Source of the DNA: Zanthoxylum bungeanum
Lineage: Eukaryota; Streptophyta; Magnoliopsida; Sapindales; Rutaceae
NCBI GenBank assembly: GCA_019454045.1
Contig: SKCR01017971.1
Location: 124,001 to 188,000 of the forward strand
Length of the DNA: 64,000 bases
Direction of reading: 5' to 3'
Below the pieces are notes generated by a model, which was not told the origin of the DNA, did no database searches, and saw nothing but the letters and a program-made list of their open reading frames with translations. A program made the position numbers and the translations under genes. Positions 15,286-27,264 of this stretch are shown piece by piece (position 1 is the first letter of the stretch; every line of letters begins with the position of its first letter).

Positions 15286-18200
15286 TACAAATATTTCATC
15301 CTCAAAATTTCTTAATCTTCCAATAGCTCTGGGTATTTATCACTTATATCATGTTCCATTTTCCAAGTCGCCACATGTATGTGATGATTAGACCACATGA
15401 CCTTCACAAGTGGAATACGTCTGGATCTCAACATTTGAACATTTCGATCTATGATCTTCATTGGTTTTTATTTATGTGTTAGATTCTCGCTCAATTTTAT
15501 CGGTTGGCTATCCAATATGTAAGTAGGATCTGATATATATTTCTTCAGCATTGATACATGAAATACTTTATGGATTCTTTCCAGTTCTGGTGGTAATGCC
15601 AAACGATATTCCACCTTACCTACTCTCTCCAAATCTCATAAGGATGAGTATAATGTGATGCAAACTTCCATTTCCAACTAAATCTCAATACACCCTTCCA
15701 AGGTGAGACTTTCAAGAAAATTTTATCCCCTACATGGAACTCAATATCCTTTCTTCTTTTTTCAGCATAACTCTTATGTTGACTCTGCACCTCTAACAAT
15801 TTTTCTTGAATCAATCTGATCCTCTCTGATGTCATATCCACCAAATCTGAACCATGAATCTGTCTATCTCGAACCTTACCCCAACAAATAGGAGTCATAT
15901 ATCTCCACCTATACAGAGTCTCAAATGGATCCATACCGATACTAGCATGGAAACTGTTGTTGTAGGCAAACTCTATAAGATGTAAATATTGTTGGGGTAG
16001 ATGTGGAACACCCAGGGTCAGATTGGTGCCCTGCATAGCGGAAAATGGTTGTACCCATGGATATCAAGTATGAGTGTAATTTTAAATAATTTAATGAAAC
16101 ATTATATTCTATTATGAGCGTATAGGAAAAATCCGGGACTGGATCGGAGTTTGGAAGGTCAAAAAGAAAGAAAATAAGATTCAGTGTGCGTACAGTGAGA
16201 CACAGGCGCTATAGTGTGCGTGCGCATGGTAGTGTTGTGCACAAAGTTTAGTTTTTTTTTAAAAAATAAAATTTGTTTGTTTATTTCTTAAATTACATTT
16301 CCTTCAGTTCTCTTTCCAGAGTGCTGAAGGAATTAGGGTCTATTACCCTAATTGCTTCCAAATCTCCTTAAACACTTCAAAAACACCCAAAAAAAATTTT
16401 AACATCAAAACCAACATAAACACATGTTATAGAATAAAAATCAAGTTTTTTCAAAATATAAAATATTTTTACAAAAACATAAATTTATTCTAAATACGCA
16501 CTTGCGTATCTTTTGAATCCAAAATACAAACCAAATTAGAATCACATAATGAAGTGACTCGTGGACAATTCCAGGTCACCCAAAGGTGGTCAAGTGATTC
16601 TAGAATGGTCGCCTTAGCTCTAAGTTATTATCTAGAGTTCCAAAATCTAATTTTATGTCTATGTCTAACAAAAATATTTTGATCCAATTACAAGCATAAT
16701 GTGTTTATACTTCCAAAGCATCCTTACACAATTAATTAGCCTAATTTCAAAATTATGTATCTAATACATAATTCAACACTATATGTCTTACTAATGAAAA
16801 ATATAGCATAATTCAACATTATATGTCTCACTAATGAAAAATATAGCTTTTGGAGAAGATCAAACTTACCTATCAAGGTTGATTCAAAAATCCAATATAC
16901 TTCTCCTTGTTGAAATATTTGAAGAACTTCTAAGGATTAACAAGCTTGACTCCAAGATCCAATCTTGATTCCAATGCTAGCAAGCATCACTCCAAGATCC
17001 AATCTTGATTTCTCCTAGATGAAATGTTGTAGAGACCTCACAAAGCTTCTTTAAACACTTCTCTCAAAGAATTGTTTGTACTAGCTTTCTCAAGTTTTTT
17101 CTTTGCTTAATTAAAACCTTATTAGAGCTTGCTATTTATCGTAAAACTTAGGCAAATTTTTAATTAATAAAAGTTGTAATCAACTTTTATGTGGGCTTAA
17201 TCTAATTTGTCCACATATGTATAATTAGGTGTGACTAATCTCTATTTTCTCCCACTTTGATTTAATCCAATTAAATCAAGCCAAGGATTAGATAATGGTT
17301 TAGTTCAATGTTTTCCACTTTGATTTAATCCAATTAAATCAAGGCAAAACCACCTATTATTACATACTTACAATTACCATAATATCCTCAAATGGTAGAG
17401 ATAATTATGATTTTACAATTAAGCCATTGTGTAATTATTGAATTAATCTAATTAATCCAATTAGGTCAAAGTAAATAATCAATGTTATCCAATAATACTT
17501 GATTATTTTGGTTGATATTTATAATATCGAATATTATCTTTTATCAAAATTAATCGGCTACTTAAGTGCTCAACAAGTACACTTCATATTGGGACTCTAT
17601 AAATTCAGACACCTTCATCATATAAGCCTAGCTAATATGTATGTAATTCGGCCACCTCCGAATTCGCGAAGAACTCAAACTACCTTTCTGAATTACACTC
17701 AGTTATAGGTAGAGGCTGGAGTAATCTGACTTGGTGTTGATGTTATGTTTTAACCTGCTGAAAAACCAAACATCGAGATACAAACTCTGAAATCTTTCTC
17801 TTCATTTCCGGCCACCAATATGTCTTCTTCAGATTTTGATACATCTTGGTGCCCCCATGATGCATATTATATGGAGCATTGTGAGCCTCATCCAAGATCT
17901 CATGCTTAAGTGTTTCTGTAGGTGGTACCACCACTCTGTCACCAAAAAGTAATTCAATCAGAAGGTAGTATTCTTATTCTTTACAATTTTCGCTCTCCAT
18001 ATTCTATAATGATCATCATCGTTCTGTACTGTTTTAAGTCTATCTTGTAGTGTAGGTTGGAACTTCATATGGGAAAAAAGACCTTCATTGTTAGATATCT
18101 CGAAAGTCAAATGTAACGCTGCCATCTCCTCAAACATCTTTTGTCTGGCACTCAAAAACTACAATTTACCCACATTCTTTCTACTCAGTGCATCAGCAAC

Positions 18201-19672
18201 TACATTGGCATTTCCTGGATGGTAATTAATAGTATAATCATAGTCACATAGGAACTTCATCCAACATCTCAGCTCAAATTCATCTCTTTCGGAGTGGGAA
18301 AATATTTCAATCTTTCATGTTGCATCAGTACACATCCTAACCCTTGATGTGATGCATCAGTATAAACCACATATCCATCAAGTCTGAATGGTAGAGTAAG
18401 TACCAGTGTAGTAGTTAATTTATCCTTCAAAGTTTGGAAGCTCCTTTTACAATTATCAGTCCAAACAAATGGCACTTTTTTTCTCATCAGCTAAGTCATT
18501 GGAGCAGCAATATTAGAGAAATCCTGAATAAAGTGACGGTAGTAGCCTGCTAATCTTAGGAAACTTCGAATATCTATCACTATTCTCGGTCTCTTCCATT
18601 TTAGAATTGCTTCGAATTTTATGGATATACACAAATACCTTGTCCTCAGATAATGTGCCCCAAAATATCACTTTATCCAGCCAAAATTCACATTTAGAGA
18701 ACTGTCACTATTCTCGGTCTCTCCCATTTTAGTATGTCGAGATGCTACACTTACAGAACTCCAATCAAAAGATGGTATTGTGCCTCTACCATGACCATGC
18801 TCAGTCTGACTCCCGCGGAACTATCTTATAAAATGTGCACTCTCTGTGCCTCTGGGTGGTATCTTATTATGACATTGCTCTAGAAAATATGATATGTTAT
18901 TCGATTTATCAGTCTCTTCTCAGAGATTTCATCTCGTCTTCTCTTTCGGGTCTCTTGAAAAATTATTATCTTATATCTCTCAATTTTGATGTCATTCTCT
19001 GCAATCATAGTCATGTCAACTAATACTGTGTATGGTAGCTTCCCAAAAATCAAGATCCTCGATCTATTCTACTATCTCAGTCCACCCTTGAATTTCTCAC
19101 ATTTGTCATTTTCACGTCGTATTAACTATGGATAATAGCAAGATAAGGAAATTATTCGCCTCACAGTCTCTGCTGGTCCCTTAATCATATGTTTGAACTG
19201 ACGACGTTGCTCACTTTCATAGACATAAGTGAAATACTTCTCATTTAAGGCATTTTTGAACATATCCCATTTGATATATTAAGGTCTTCTAGGTCCATCA
19301 ACTCTCCAATAATCTGGTGATCTTAATCTATCCGTCAGTACAATCTTAGTGTGTTTCCACCAGGTCTCAACTTCACATTTCATCATAAAAGCAACAAACT
19401 TAACCTTCTCTTGATCGGTCAAGTCTATCATGTTGAATATGTGCTCGATGTCATCTTTCTACTTCTTTGTAATGAGGGGATAAGTCATGTCATGAAACTA
19501 AGGAGGCCTCCAATTGAGAAACTGGTCTAAATGTGTAGTTGTATGGGTGAAGAAGAAGCGACATAGGTCATATTAGGTATAGTCATAAGAATAGGTTCAA
19601 GTACAGCTGCAGGAATAACGATATGGATAATTTTCAGAACTACTGGAGGTATGGGTCTAGAACCTTGTTACC
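15286..19672 (-). pseudogene. Decayed gag-pol of Tekay copy 2, interrupted
   Basis: Minus-strand pieces of the same chromovirus pol are present. The integrase C-terminus is at 15300-15780 (KVSPWKGVLRFS), with integrase core text up to 15989 (LIEFAYNNSFHASIGM). A copia LTR fragment interrupts it at 15990-17705. The integrase zinc-binding remnant is at 17743-17934, RNase H/RT remnants at 17958-18490 with an internal loss, and gag remnants at 18730-19650. About 400 bp of integrase corresponding to 3290-3705 of copy 1 is missing at the interruption. The 5' end is cut by the Athila-like LTR at 19673. Not functional. Confidence 0.8.
15990..17705 (-). mobile_element. Ty1/copia LTR fragment inside Tekay copy 2
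   Basis: The insert starts TGTTGGGGTAGATG within integrase coding DNA. It then runs through AT-rich DNA resembling the copia LTR at 24836-27244; for example AAGTGCTCAACAAGTACACTTC near 17570 parallels a segment near 26290. Only about 1.7 kb of a ~2.4 kb LTR is present, and flanking integrase sequence is missing, so insertion was followed by deletion. Confidence 0.6.
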
Positions 19673-20579
19673 TGACCGGTGCGTAATCACACGCATATAA
19701 CGCAAGAGCACGTATCGTTCAAGTAGTATAAAAAGTATCGATCCCACGAGGACTTAATACCTAATCTATTAATTTTATGAGGTCAAATGATTACTAGTAT
19801 CTAACAGGTTGTTTGATTGATTTGAAATGGTGATGATTCTAAATTTAAAAACAAGTAAATAAAATTGCACGAAAGTAGGTTTAAGAAAATTCAATATTAG
19901 GGAACTATCTAGGGTTGTGAATCTTTCTAATATCTTTTAAAAGATGAAGTGGTTATTTCATGTTTGTGTAATAAATCGGTTTACTAACCTGGAACACTAA
20001 ATTATGTGAAAGCCTCTGTCGATGGTCAGACGCAAATACCCAGTTTAACCCAATTGAACCATATGTCTATGTCAACCAAATTATCTGGATTCATTAAGTT
20101 TAAGTTCCAATTATGGCTACCCCCGCCCGACAGGTATATGTCTATCCTGTAAGGAAATCTATTAAAGGGTTATCTATCCTCAAGGAAGATCGTGGGCTAT
20201 TAAGTCTAAGGCTGAAACCTAAAATTCCTTTGTCAAGTTTATTTTAGATTTACCAGATCAATCTTATTAATGGCCAGTTAACAAGACGTTTTAAGCTTAA
20301 GACTTAATAAGTAAACCCTTAAATTACCCAAACTATAAAATAACCCCTTATAAACCGGTGATATTAGAATACATCACAACCATAGATAATTAACTTAGTT
20401 ACGACGCATAACTAGGGCTAGTAAAATAAAAGACATAAAGTAAAAATGCTGAAAAGTAATTGCGATAAAGTAAAAGATGAAAAGTAAATTACAAGAAAAT
20501 AAAATGCTAAGGTAAAAAGATCAACTTTTACTAATTACTAATTAGATATCTCCCTTAATATAATATATTAACTTGTGAT

Positions 20580-20790
20580 GATATTACCAACCAGCCATAT
20601 AGGCGGTAACCTGATTAAGTCAAATTAAGTCCAACCAGCCATAAAGGCGGAATCAAAATAAACCTGCCATATAGGCGGTAAAAAATTTAATTACCAACCG
20701 ACCAATATGGCGGTATCCTTGCTTAGTCAGGTTTAAACCAGTTTAAAATGAATTACCAACCGACCAATATAGCGGTATCCTTTTTAAGTC
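20580..20790 (-). repeat. Short tandem repeats, GCCATATAGGCGGTA type
   Basis: About five imperfect copies of a unit containing ACC(A/G)ACC.(A/T)ATAGGCGGTA, spaced 40-60 bp. The related LTR at 9240-9345 has three copies of the same unit, so the array is an old LTR feature whose copy number varies. Confidence 0.7.
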
Positions 20791-21063
20791 AAATTTTAAA
20801 TAGTGAATATATTATATTTAAGGGAGATTAATCTAAATAGCAATAGTAAAATAATTACCTTTTACTCTAGCAGTGGGAAGTTACCTCCTCATGGTTGAAT
20901 AGTAAAATATGTAAAAATAAAGAAAGTAAATTACTATTATTATTACATAACGTAATTAAAATTAATTACAAAACTAAAAATTAAAACAAACTAGATATAA
21001 AACTCTCTATTTACATCAGAGAATTCAGAGAGGATTGTACATCTGAAACTGAAATTTTGAGCT

Positions 21064-21072
21064 CTATTTATA
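21064..21072 (-). promoter_or_regulatory. TATA box of the Athila-like LTR promoter
   Basis: On the minus strand the LTR reads CCTATAAATAGAGC, a near-ideal plant TATA box. It lies downstream (in element orientation) of the G-box array, as expected for a U3 promoter. Transcription would start about 30 bp beyond it, near 21035. Confidence 0.65.
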
Positions 21073-21090
21073 GGCCTCGGTGATCCCATC

Positions 21091-21580
21091 GCGTCGCGAC
21101 GCGCAAGTTTCTTCTTAGGTCACGATGCGTTGACGTGGCGCTCTCTGATTCGTCAGATCAGATTCTTATCTGCTGACGTGGCAATTGCGGATGATTAACT
21201 CAATAATTATGCTGACGTGGCAGTGACGTGGCGCTGATGTGGCGATGATGTGGCGACACGTGGTGAAAGTGATTGTCGGCACCGTAAGATTGCGACACGT
21301 GGCATGCTGTGATTGGTTGATGATGACGTGGCGATGACGTGGCACTTTGACTCGATCAACCGGTGATGTGGATGATGACGTGGCAGACACGTGGCGACAC
21401 GTGGTGATGGTGATTGTCGGCACCGTAGGATGATGACACGTGGCACGACGCATGTTAGCAGATCGGCTGTGATGGTGACACGTGGCACGGCGCACGTTAG
21501 CAAAGTCAAACTTCTCAGATTCTGACACGTGGATCCGGCGCACGTTAGCATGTATCGGCGCACGTTAGGCGTCGCGACGC
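21091..21580 (-). promoter_or_regulatory. G-box/ABRE-like array in LTR U3
   Basis: About 14 copies of ACGTGG occur between 21130 and 21530, most as GACGTGGC or GACACGTGG(C). These are core recognition sites of plant bZIP factors (G-box and ABRE type). The array is bracketed by two copies of the perfect 12 bp palindrome GCGTCGCGACGC (21091-21102 and 21569-21580). Position just upstream of the TATA box suggests an enhancer; activity is inferred, not shown. Confidence 0.6.
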
Positions 21581-21769
21581 GTGAAATGACCATTTTGCCT
21601 TTTTTGTCATTTTTCACTGTTTTGGCCCAAAATCACCTCCAGAGAGTCCTGAAACTTTATTTATCTACAAAATAACACAAAACACATCAAAATATTCACA
21701 AAACTCAAGAAACTATACAAAATATTAGGTCAAATTAGTGGGAAATAGTGACATAATTACCACTCATCA

Positions 21770-21781
21770 CACCCCCAAACC
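21770..21781 (-). promoter_or_regulatory. Polypurine tract of the Athila-like element
   Basis: On the minus strand GGTTTGGGGGTG directly precedes the LTR start TGATGAGTGG. This is the plus-strand priming site and confirms that the block to its left is the 3' LTR. Confidence 0.75.
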
Positions 21782-23004
21782 TAACATTTTGCTAGTCCTC
21801 GAGCAAAACATAGAATAAAATAACATAAAAATAAAATTAAGCTAAGCCACTTTCGTATGGATCACGATTGCATTTAGCGTATGCAACAAGCCTTTAAACC
21901 CCTAGGTGTCCCTAGTGGACAAGTTGTAATCTCGTGAGGGTTTACAACAATGATACCCACAAATATTTTACAAAAGTAAAAAAGTAGTGAAACTAATGCA
22001 CACAAAAGCAAAAAGACAAGAAAAAAGAGAATAAAGAAGTTAGTGACTAATCAGGTGAAACTTCTACTCCAAGTTACTAGTTGTTTTCTTTCTTTCTAAA
22101 TTACCGAATTAGTAAATTCTCCGATTATATTTATCATTCTCTATATACACAGCCAACAAAATATTAATCAACTCATTTTTGCCCACAACAGTCATAAGTG
22201 CAGTTGAGAAGAGAGTAATATTTTTATCCTAAAGTTTTATCGGAATTCACACTTTTTTGTAGTAATGGAATAAATTTTCTGATTTTTCTGATTTTTTCTT
22301 TGATTTTTATTTATTTATATACAATATCTTCCATCTATGTAGCGAGTGTTGGGTCGGTGGCTCCCAAACCAGTTGGCTTTAGGGCACCAGGTGTTAAGAC
22401 ACCCCTACGGACTTAATTACTCAGACTTCAGATATATATATTTTTGCAACATCTTTGATCCATGTAGCGAGCTTTGGGCCAGTGACTCCCAAACCAGTTG
22501 GTTTTAGGGCACTATGTGTTAAAACACCCTTACAGACATAATAACTCGAATCTCAGACATTTTTTTTTTTACTCCATCACTTTTTGAGATGCTTCCTCCA
22601 ATTAAACTAGAGCACTGAATATTATAAACTTTTCAATGACAACTCATGTCAGTATGTTACCATGCATATCAATATCCATTTTAGTCAATTTTATGGAGAA
22701 TTTACAAATTAAATAATTCAAAATGAAATAAACAAAAATTAACTTGTTCCGAAATAGGTTTGAGATACCTCTCAGGAGTGGAAACTCCTTACACAGCTAT
22801 CTTTTACCAATTTCACCTTTTTAGTCAAAATAAAAAACAAAAACAAAACGTAAAATATTTTTGTAATTTTTTGAAAATTTTTCAATTTTTTTGTATTTTT
22901 CTAAAAATTTTGGACTAAAAATAAAAACAACACACAACTAAAATGAAGATATTGATCAACTAATTCCCTCCCCCAAACCTAAATGAGACATTGTCCCCAA
23001 TGTC
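21782..23004 (-). other. 3' untranslated region of the Athila-like element
   Basis: Non-coding spacer between the LOG-like gene and the 3' LTR. It includes a two-copy direct repeat (22325-22440 and 22445-22560, about 115 bp each) with the shared words CCCAAACCAGTTGG and TTAGGGCAC. It is rich in A and T tracts, and no other gene is seen. Confidence 0.6.
22325..22560. repeat. Two-copy direct repeat, ~115 bp
   Basis: The two halves share CATGTAGCGAG or CTATGTAGCGAG, then TTGGG.C.GTG.CTCCCAAACCAGTTGG, a block ending in AACACCC, and AATAACTC/AATTACTC. Divergence between copies is roughly 15 % by eye. Confidence 0.75.
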
Positions 23005-23720
23005 TTAAACATTAGAAGAATAGTTTAGAAGATAATACCTGGTTAGCTGAAATTCTACATGAAAAGTTAGGTTAAGATCCAGATTAATCCTACGCCTCTT
23101 ACCACGATCGTCCTCGGACCAATTTATCTTTGAAAGGATAGGGTCAATTTGTGGTTCATAGGCTAAGATTTGGTCAATTAGATCCGGAGCAGTTCTGGCA
23201 GTAAAGAGGAGTTCTTTCATAGGTTTTGACACGAACCCATTTCTCCGGGCATCATCAAGAAACACACAAAGAAAATCATAAAATCCTTCAACGTTGTACA
23301 ATCCAAGCGGTTTTTGGTGTATGTTCAAGTTGGCCCAAGATAACACTGTAAAAATTTCCTCCAATGTACCCAAGCCACCTGGCAAAGCAATAAAAACATC
23401 AGCACGGTTAATCATCTCTACCAATCGTTCAGACATACCTGGCACGATCAGTTCATCTCCGTTTGATGGTCCAATAAGATTTGCTTCTGCCAAAGGTTTT
23501 GGGATGATTCCCAAAACGTGTATGTCTCTTTCCTGTACAGCTTTTGAAACGATCCCCATAAGTCCAAGATTGCCTCCGCCATATACTAAGTGCATATTCC
23601 TTGCAGCTAAGACTCGACCCAATTCCTGTGCTGCCTCTACGTATTGTGGCTTAACACCAACACTAGTACCGCAAAAAACACATAGATGTTTTCAACTCGT
23701 CTTCTTGAAGTGGCTTCCAT
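23005..23720 (-). pseudogene. LOG-like cytokinin-activating enzyme gene in a retrotransposon
   Basis: LOG proteins remove ribose 5'-phosphate from cytokinin nucleotides, releasing free cytokinin. From an ATG at 23720 the frame reads MEATSRRRVENIYVF, then shifts at a run of six T (two more than the family codon pattern VFCG needs). It resumes as CGTSVGVKPQYVEAAQELG and is open to 23005. Family signatures are present: VYGGGNLGLMG, LGIIPKPL, and the catalytic motif PGGLGTLEE followed by LSWANLNIHQKPLGLYNV. It is intronless, unlike host LOG genes. A C-terminal extension holds GKRRR and an LDLNL stretch not usual for LOG. It sits between pol and the 3' LTR of the Athila-like element, in sense orientation, so it looks like captured coding sequence. 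The single N-terminal frameshift may be fatal, or a start inside the second frame (near 23622) could give a short protein lacking the first ~40 residues. Confidence 0.8.
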
Positions 23721-23971
23721 GTTTTACTCTGGATGTCTTCGAAAGTGCAATGATGAGTTGAATTTATAACACCTGAAAAGGGTGAGTAAAATAATAGCAC
23801 TAGTACCTACCAAATGACAATTATTAGTTAAACAGTAAAATGAATCGTGATAGTAAAAAATGTCTGGATCCTGTCGGAGAAAATAAAAGAAAACAACAAA
23901 ACAAATTACAATTATTAGGAAAAGACAAAGAGATATAATATGTACAAGAAACGTGGCGGCTTGATTGACGT

Positions 23972-24519
23972 CTATGCGTCAGGGACAAGCTTCCCATCCA
24001 ATTTTCTTATAAATTGGCAAACATGGTCTTTTTGAGTCAGATTCCCAAGACTTAACTGTTGTCTTTCTTTTTGAAATTGTGTATGTAATTTGCGAAAGGC
24101 TATGTGAACATATCCACTGTGATGCGTTTCAAGAGTCGAAGATATATCATCTAAAGACTCTTTACTCAAGTCATCCCTAATGAATTTAATTTTGTCTTCG
24201 TGGTTATCAGACACCATTCCTAAATAACGACAACGAGTATTGCAATTCCAGCGTGCACATTTGTAACAAACACCCATTTGCTTAGCTCTACGTTTCTTTG
24301 CATAGGTGCTTCTTCCAAAACCAGACAGATGTGAAATAAAAGAGTCAGAAGACTCACCTGCCAATCGGACTCGTGCTTCAATTACCCAACGAATGTCATT
24401 AGAAACACCATGGATTGTTAGTAGTCTCATCCGTCCAAGCGAGCTTTGTAAACTTTCATCAGAGATTTTTTAGGGAGAGAAGGAAATTGCTTGTGAAGAT
24501 TTACGAGAGCTTCTTCCAT
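23972..24519 (-). pseudogene. Unrecognised extra ORF of the Athila-like element (Cys-rich)
   Basis: An ATG at 24519 opens MEEALVNLHKQFPSLPKKS and runs about 33 codons to a stop. A second frame continues at once from about 24430 to 23972 (152 codons), so one frameshift separates two halves of what looks like one gene. The second half has a compact cysteine group, CYKCARWNCNTRC, which could bind zinc, then a charged helical part (LSKESLDDIS, FRKLHTQFQKERQQ). I do not recognise its family. It lies between the end of pol and the LOG-like gene in the same orientation. About 200 bp separates it from the LOG-like ATG, including AG-ended pyrimidine tracts, so the two might be spliced from one transcript. 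Confidence 0.5.
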
Positions 24520-24657
24520 CTTGAAATGACTTAATCTGCAAAAACTAAACACACAAAATTAAATCACACCAAATCACAATATATACAAAAATTGCATGGG
24601 TTGCCTCCCTGCGAGCGCTAAGTTTAACGTCGTCAGCTAGACGTGACTTCTCGAACG

Positions 24658-24835
24658 TTAGGCTGGATCTGAAAGTGTGACACTTTCTTTTTGTCGCTCA
24701 AATGATTCTCCCCAGTAGTGCTTGACACGCTGACTGTTAACCTTGAATGTGTTGTTGGTGTTGGGATCTAGTAACTCAACAGCTCCATAAGGTAAAACCT
24801 GAGTGATCACAAAAGGACCTGACCACCTTGATTTC
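24658..24835 (-). pseudogene. C-terminus of Athila-like integrase (GPF/Y domain), truncated
   Basis: The minus strand encodes LQKSRWSGPFVITQVLPYGA followed by VELLDPNT, KVNSQRVKHYWG and a final SDPA before the TAA at 24658-24660. WSGPF...PYGAVEL is the GPF/Y module of Athila-group integrase. The upstream part is cut off by the copia LTR that starts at about 24836, so only the last 58 codons or so remain. Confidence 0.8.
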
Positions 24836-27244
24836 TGAAGGGGTTTTATTGCGGAAATACGGTAACGCAGCGGAATAGTGGAAAATCAAAATTTTCCGAT
24901 TTCAAAACTTTTTCTCGGATTAATAAAATAAACTTATTTATTTTATTATCCAATAATCAAATCATGAAATAAAACACTATAAATCAAATTTATGTGAATT
25001 TACCGAATTGCTCTTAAACATAACATTTTGTTTATTTTAATCTGAAATTATTCAAAATAATTTTGTATGATTCTAAATCATTTCTAGGATGAGTTTAACA
25101 TGTCCCAAATGTCAAAATACAATTTGCAACATAAAACCTAAAAACTTAGTCTTGGCCGAGAGCTTCCAAAGGGGGGGGGGGGGGGGTAGTGTGCATTTTG
25201 CACTTCCATGGTTCAAAACACATCAAGGCAAAATCCAATCAACCCAATATTTTACATGCATCATATACACACCTAAATACACCATATAAATGAAAAGCCT
25301 CAAATTTGGAAGTGGTCTTAAACCCTAATTTTTCAATTTCTTCAAATTGGACAAATTAGACCAAATTGGTTAAATCCAATACTTCAATCATGTTTCTTCC
25401 ATCCAAATCAAGTCTCAACATAATGAAATAACTATAGATCAAATCTAGGTCATTTAAGAGTGGGTCAACAACTCTAGATTAGCAACAAGGTTCTAAAACC
25501 ATCAAAAGACTGCTAGTTAACAACTTATAAGCATTCTATCAATTTTATACATGCTCAAGCTCATTATCAAACTTTCATCCATCAAAAATCCAAAGAACAG
25601 AGAATAGAAAAACATGAGAATATCACAAGATGTAGCCTAGAACATAAGGAACATTTTCCTTTCTAATAGTAGGTTAAAGAAACTTACTAAAAACTAAGCT
25701 TTCTTTGATTTTTCTCTTTGTCTTTCTTCTTCTTCCTCAAGCTTCCTTTGATTTTCTTTTAATGGAGTTTATAATGATATTTTGTTAATGAAAAAATATC
25801 CAACCCTTGGCAATATTTACCTTGGCCGAATTTTGCATCAAAATAAAGCAAAAATGATATTTTTTTACTTTAAAACATTTAATGCCAACTTGGCCACTTG
25901 CTTTTGAAATCATTAACTCTTTAATGAATTTCATAAAGTCAAGTTAAATATCTACAAGTCATCTCACCATTTATCATATCAATAAAATATCTATACTTTA
26001 ATTAATTAAATCATTTAACAATTAAATAATTAATTAATTAATTAAATACAAATATATTAAATATATGTATTATATTTACATTAAATATTAAATACATATA
26101 TTAATATGATATTAGTCAAATATCTTAATTTTACAATTAATTAATGTGTATTTGAATTAATCTAATATTAAAAGCAAATACACAAAAATTAAGGAAATGA
26201 CTATCGGGTCCATTCACATGTATTTTTCGTTTAACTTTTAAACGACTTTATAAATAATCAATATTATTCATAAATGTTGCCCTAGTGCTCTACGAGTATA
26301 TTTCATTAGTGAGACTCTCTAGATTCAGGCATATCCGTCACGAAATCTAATTTTGTGTCCATAATTTATCCACCTGTGAATTATGACGATCATTGATAAA
26401 CTCGCTGAATCATACAGGTCGAGGTCATGGAAAATGTATAATTCCTCCGTCACAGGTATCCGGATAAATCCCAGAGATACAGATGTAAACGTCAAATCTC
26501 TATAGGGATTATCCAGTCGACTATTCTATTAGCAATCTCAAAAAGAACATTTAGAACTGGCTTCTAAATTGTACCACGGGCCCATGGTTTTTATCTGATT
26601 GCTAATCATATGGACTACCTATGCTCTGATACACAGAACTGACGGATCCTATCTTGATACACACAGGACACCCTGAGGATCTATCCACACCCAACGAACA
26701 GGCGGAGGTCTGATCTAAATAGATCGGTGACGTGACTGTCATCTAAGTGTGGAAGATGTCTCATGCGCCCACAGTGGCATCTCAAGTCTAAGAATCACAA
26801 GTGCTACTCAACCCGATAAGATTCTTATTGACGTTGGTGTATCATCCATTAAGAATCTTTGGTGAGTCGTTCAGTATTTATCCGCTATAAACACCTACAT
26901 GTCTATACTAGTCTCCAAGACTTATGATTCATTGAGAAACCATTGGAATCATATATTCCAGTATACGACATGTACCGGTCTCAACGGGTTTGCTATACTG
27001 ACCAAGTAGTGTAAACCTTGACCATGAACAGTCTGATAATGATAACGTCATGATACAACTCAATGTCAGTTGCGACGCTTTTGCAACTGCACCATGACTA
27101 GTCATTCTAAGGTCATTACGTCTTTACCATATTAAATGATAAATTATATTATAAAAACTGCATATATTATTCAAAATAATAACGTTTTACAGATGTATTC
27201 ATAAAGAAATACAACCGGGAATTGGCGCTCTGAGCACCAACCCC
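24836..27244 (-). mobile_element. 3' LTR of a Ty1/copia element
   Basis: A 2.4 kb block with ends TGAAGGGG and CCCCAACA, inserted directly into Athila integrase coding DNA. The adjoining minus-strand pol tail at 27265-27327 shows it is a 3' LTR. It contains a G(16) tract (25171-25186) and an AT-rich centre (25980-26150). A partial relative lies at 15990-17705. No target duplication can be checked because the other end of the element is missing. Confidence 0.7.
25171..25186. repeat. Homopolymer G(16)
   Basis: Sixteen consecutive G on the plus strand inside the copia LTR, unusual in this AT-rich DNA. Such tracts slip easily in replication and sequencing, so the exact length is uncertain. Confidence 0.9.
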
Positions 27245-27264
27245 AACAAAAACTCTCACTTGCT

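Larger units (their letters stand above)
19673..21769 (-). mobile_element. 3' LTR of an Athila-like Ty3/gypsy element
   Basis: The LTR runs from TGACCGGTGCG at 19673 to ACTCATCA at 21769 (2,097 bp) and is followed by a polypurine tract read on the minus strand. The right end is U3. It contains a G-box array and a good TATA box. Toward the left end, a run of short repeats built on ACCAACC.GCCATATAGGCGGTA lies at 20580-20790. It is inserted in gag of Tekay copy 2. The partner 5' LTR is not in the window. A related LTR fragment in opposite orientation is at 9235-10240. Confidence 0.8.

Noticed and set aside
21166..21617. Overlapping minus-strand ORFs rich in His, Ser, Thr and Arg
   Set aside because: They are frames through the G-box array of the LTR; composition follows the GACACGTGGC repeats.
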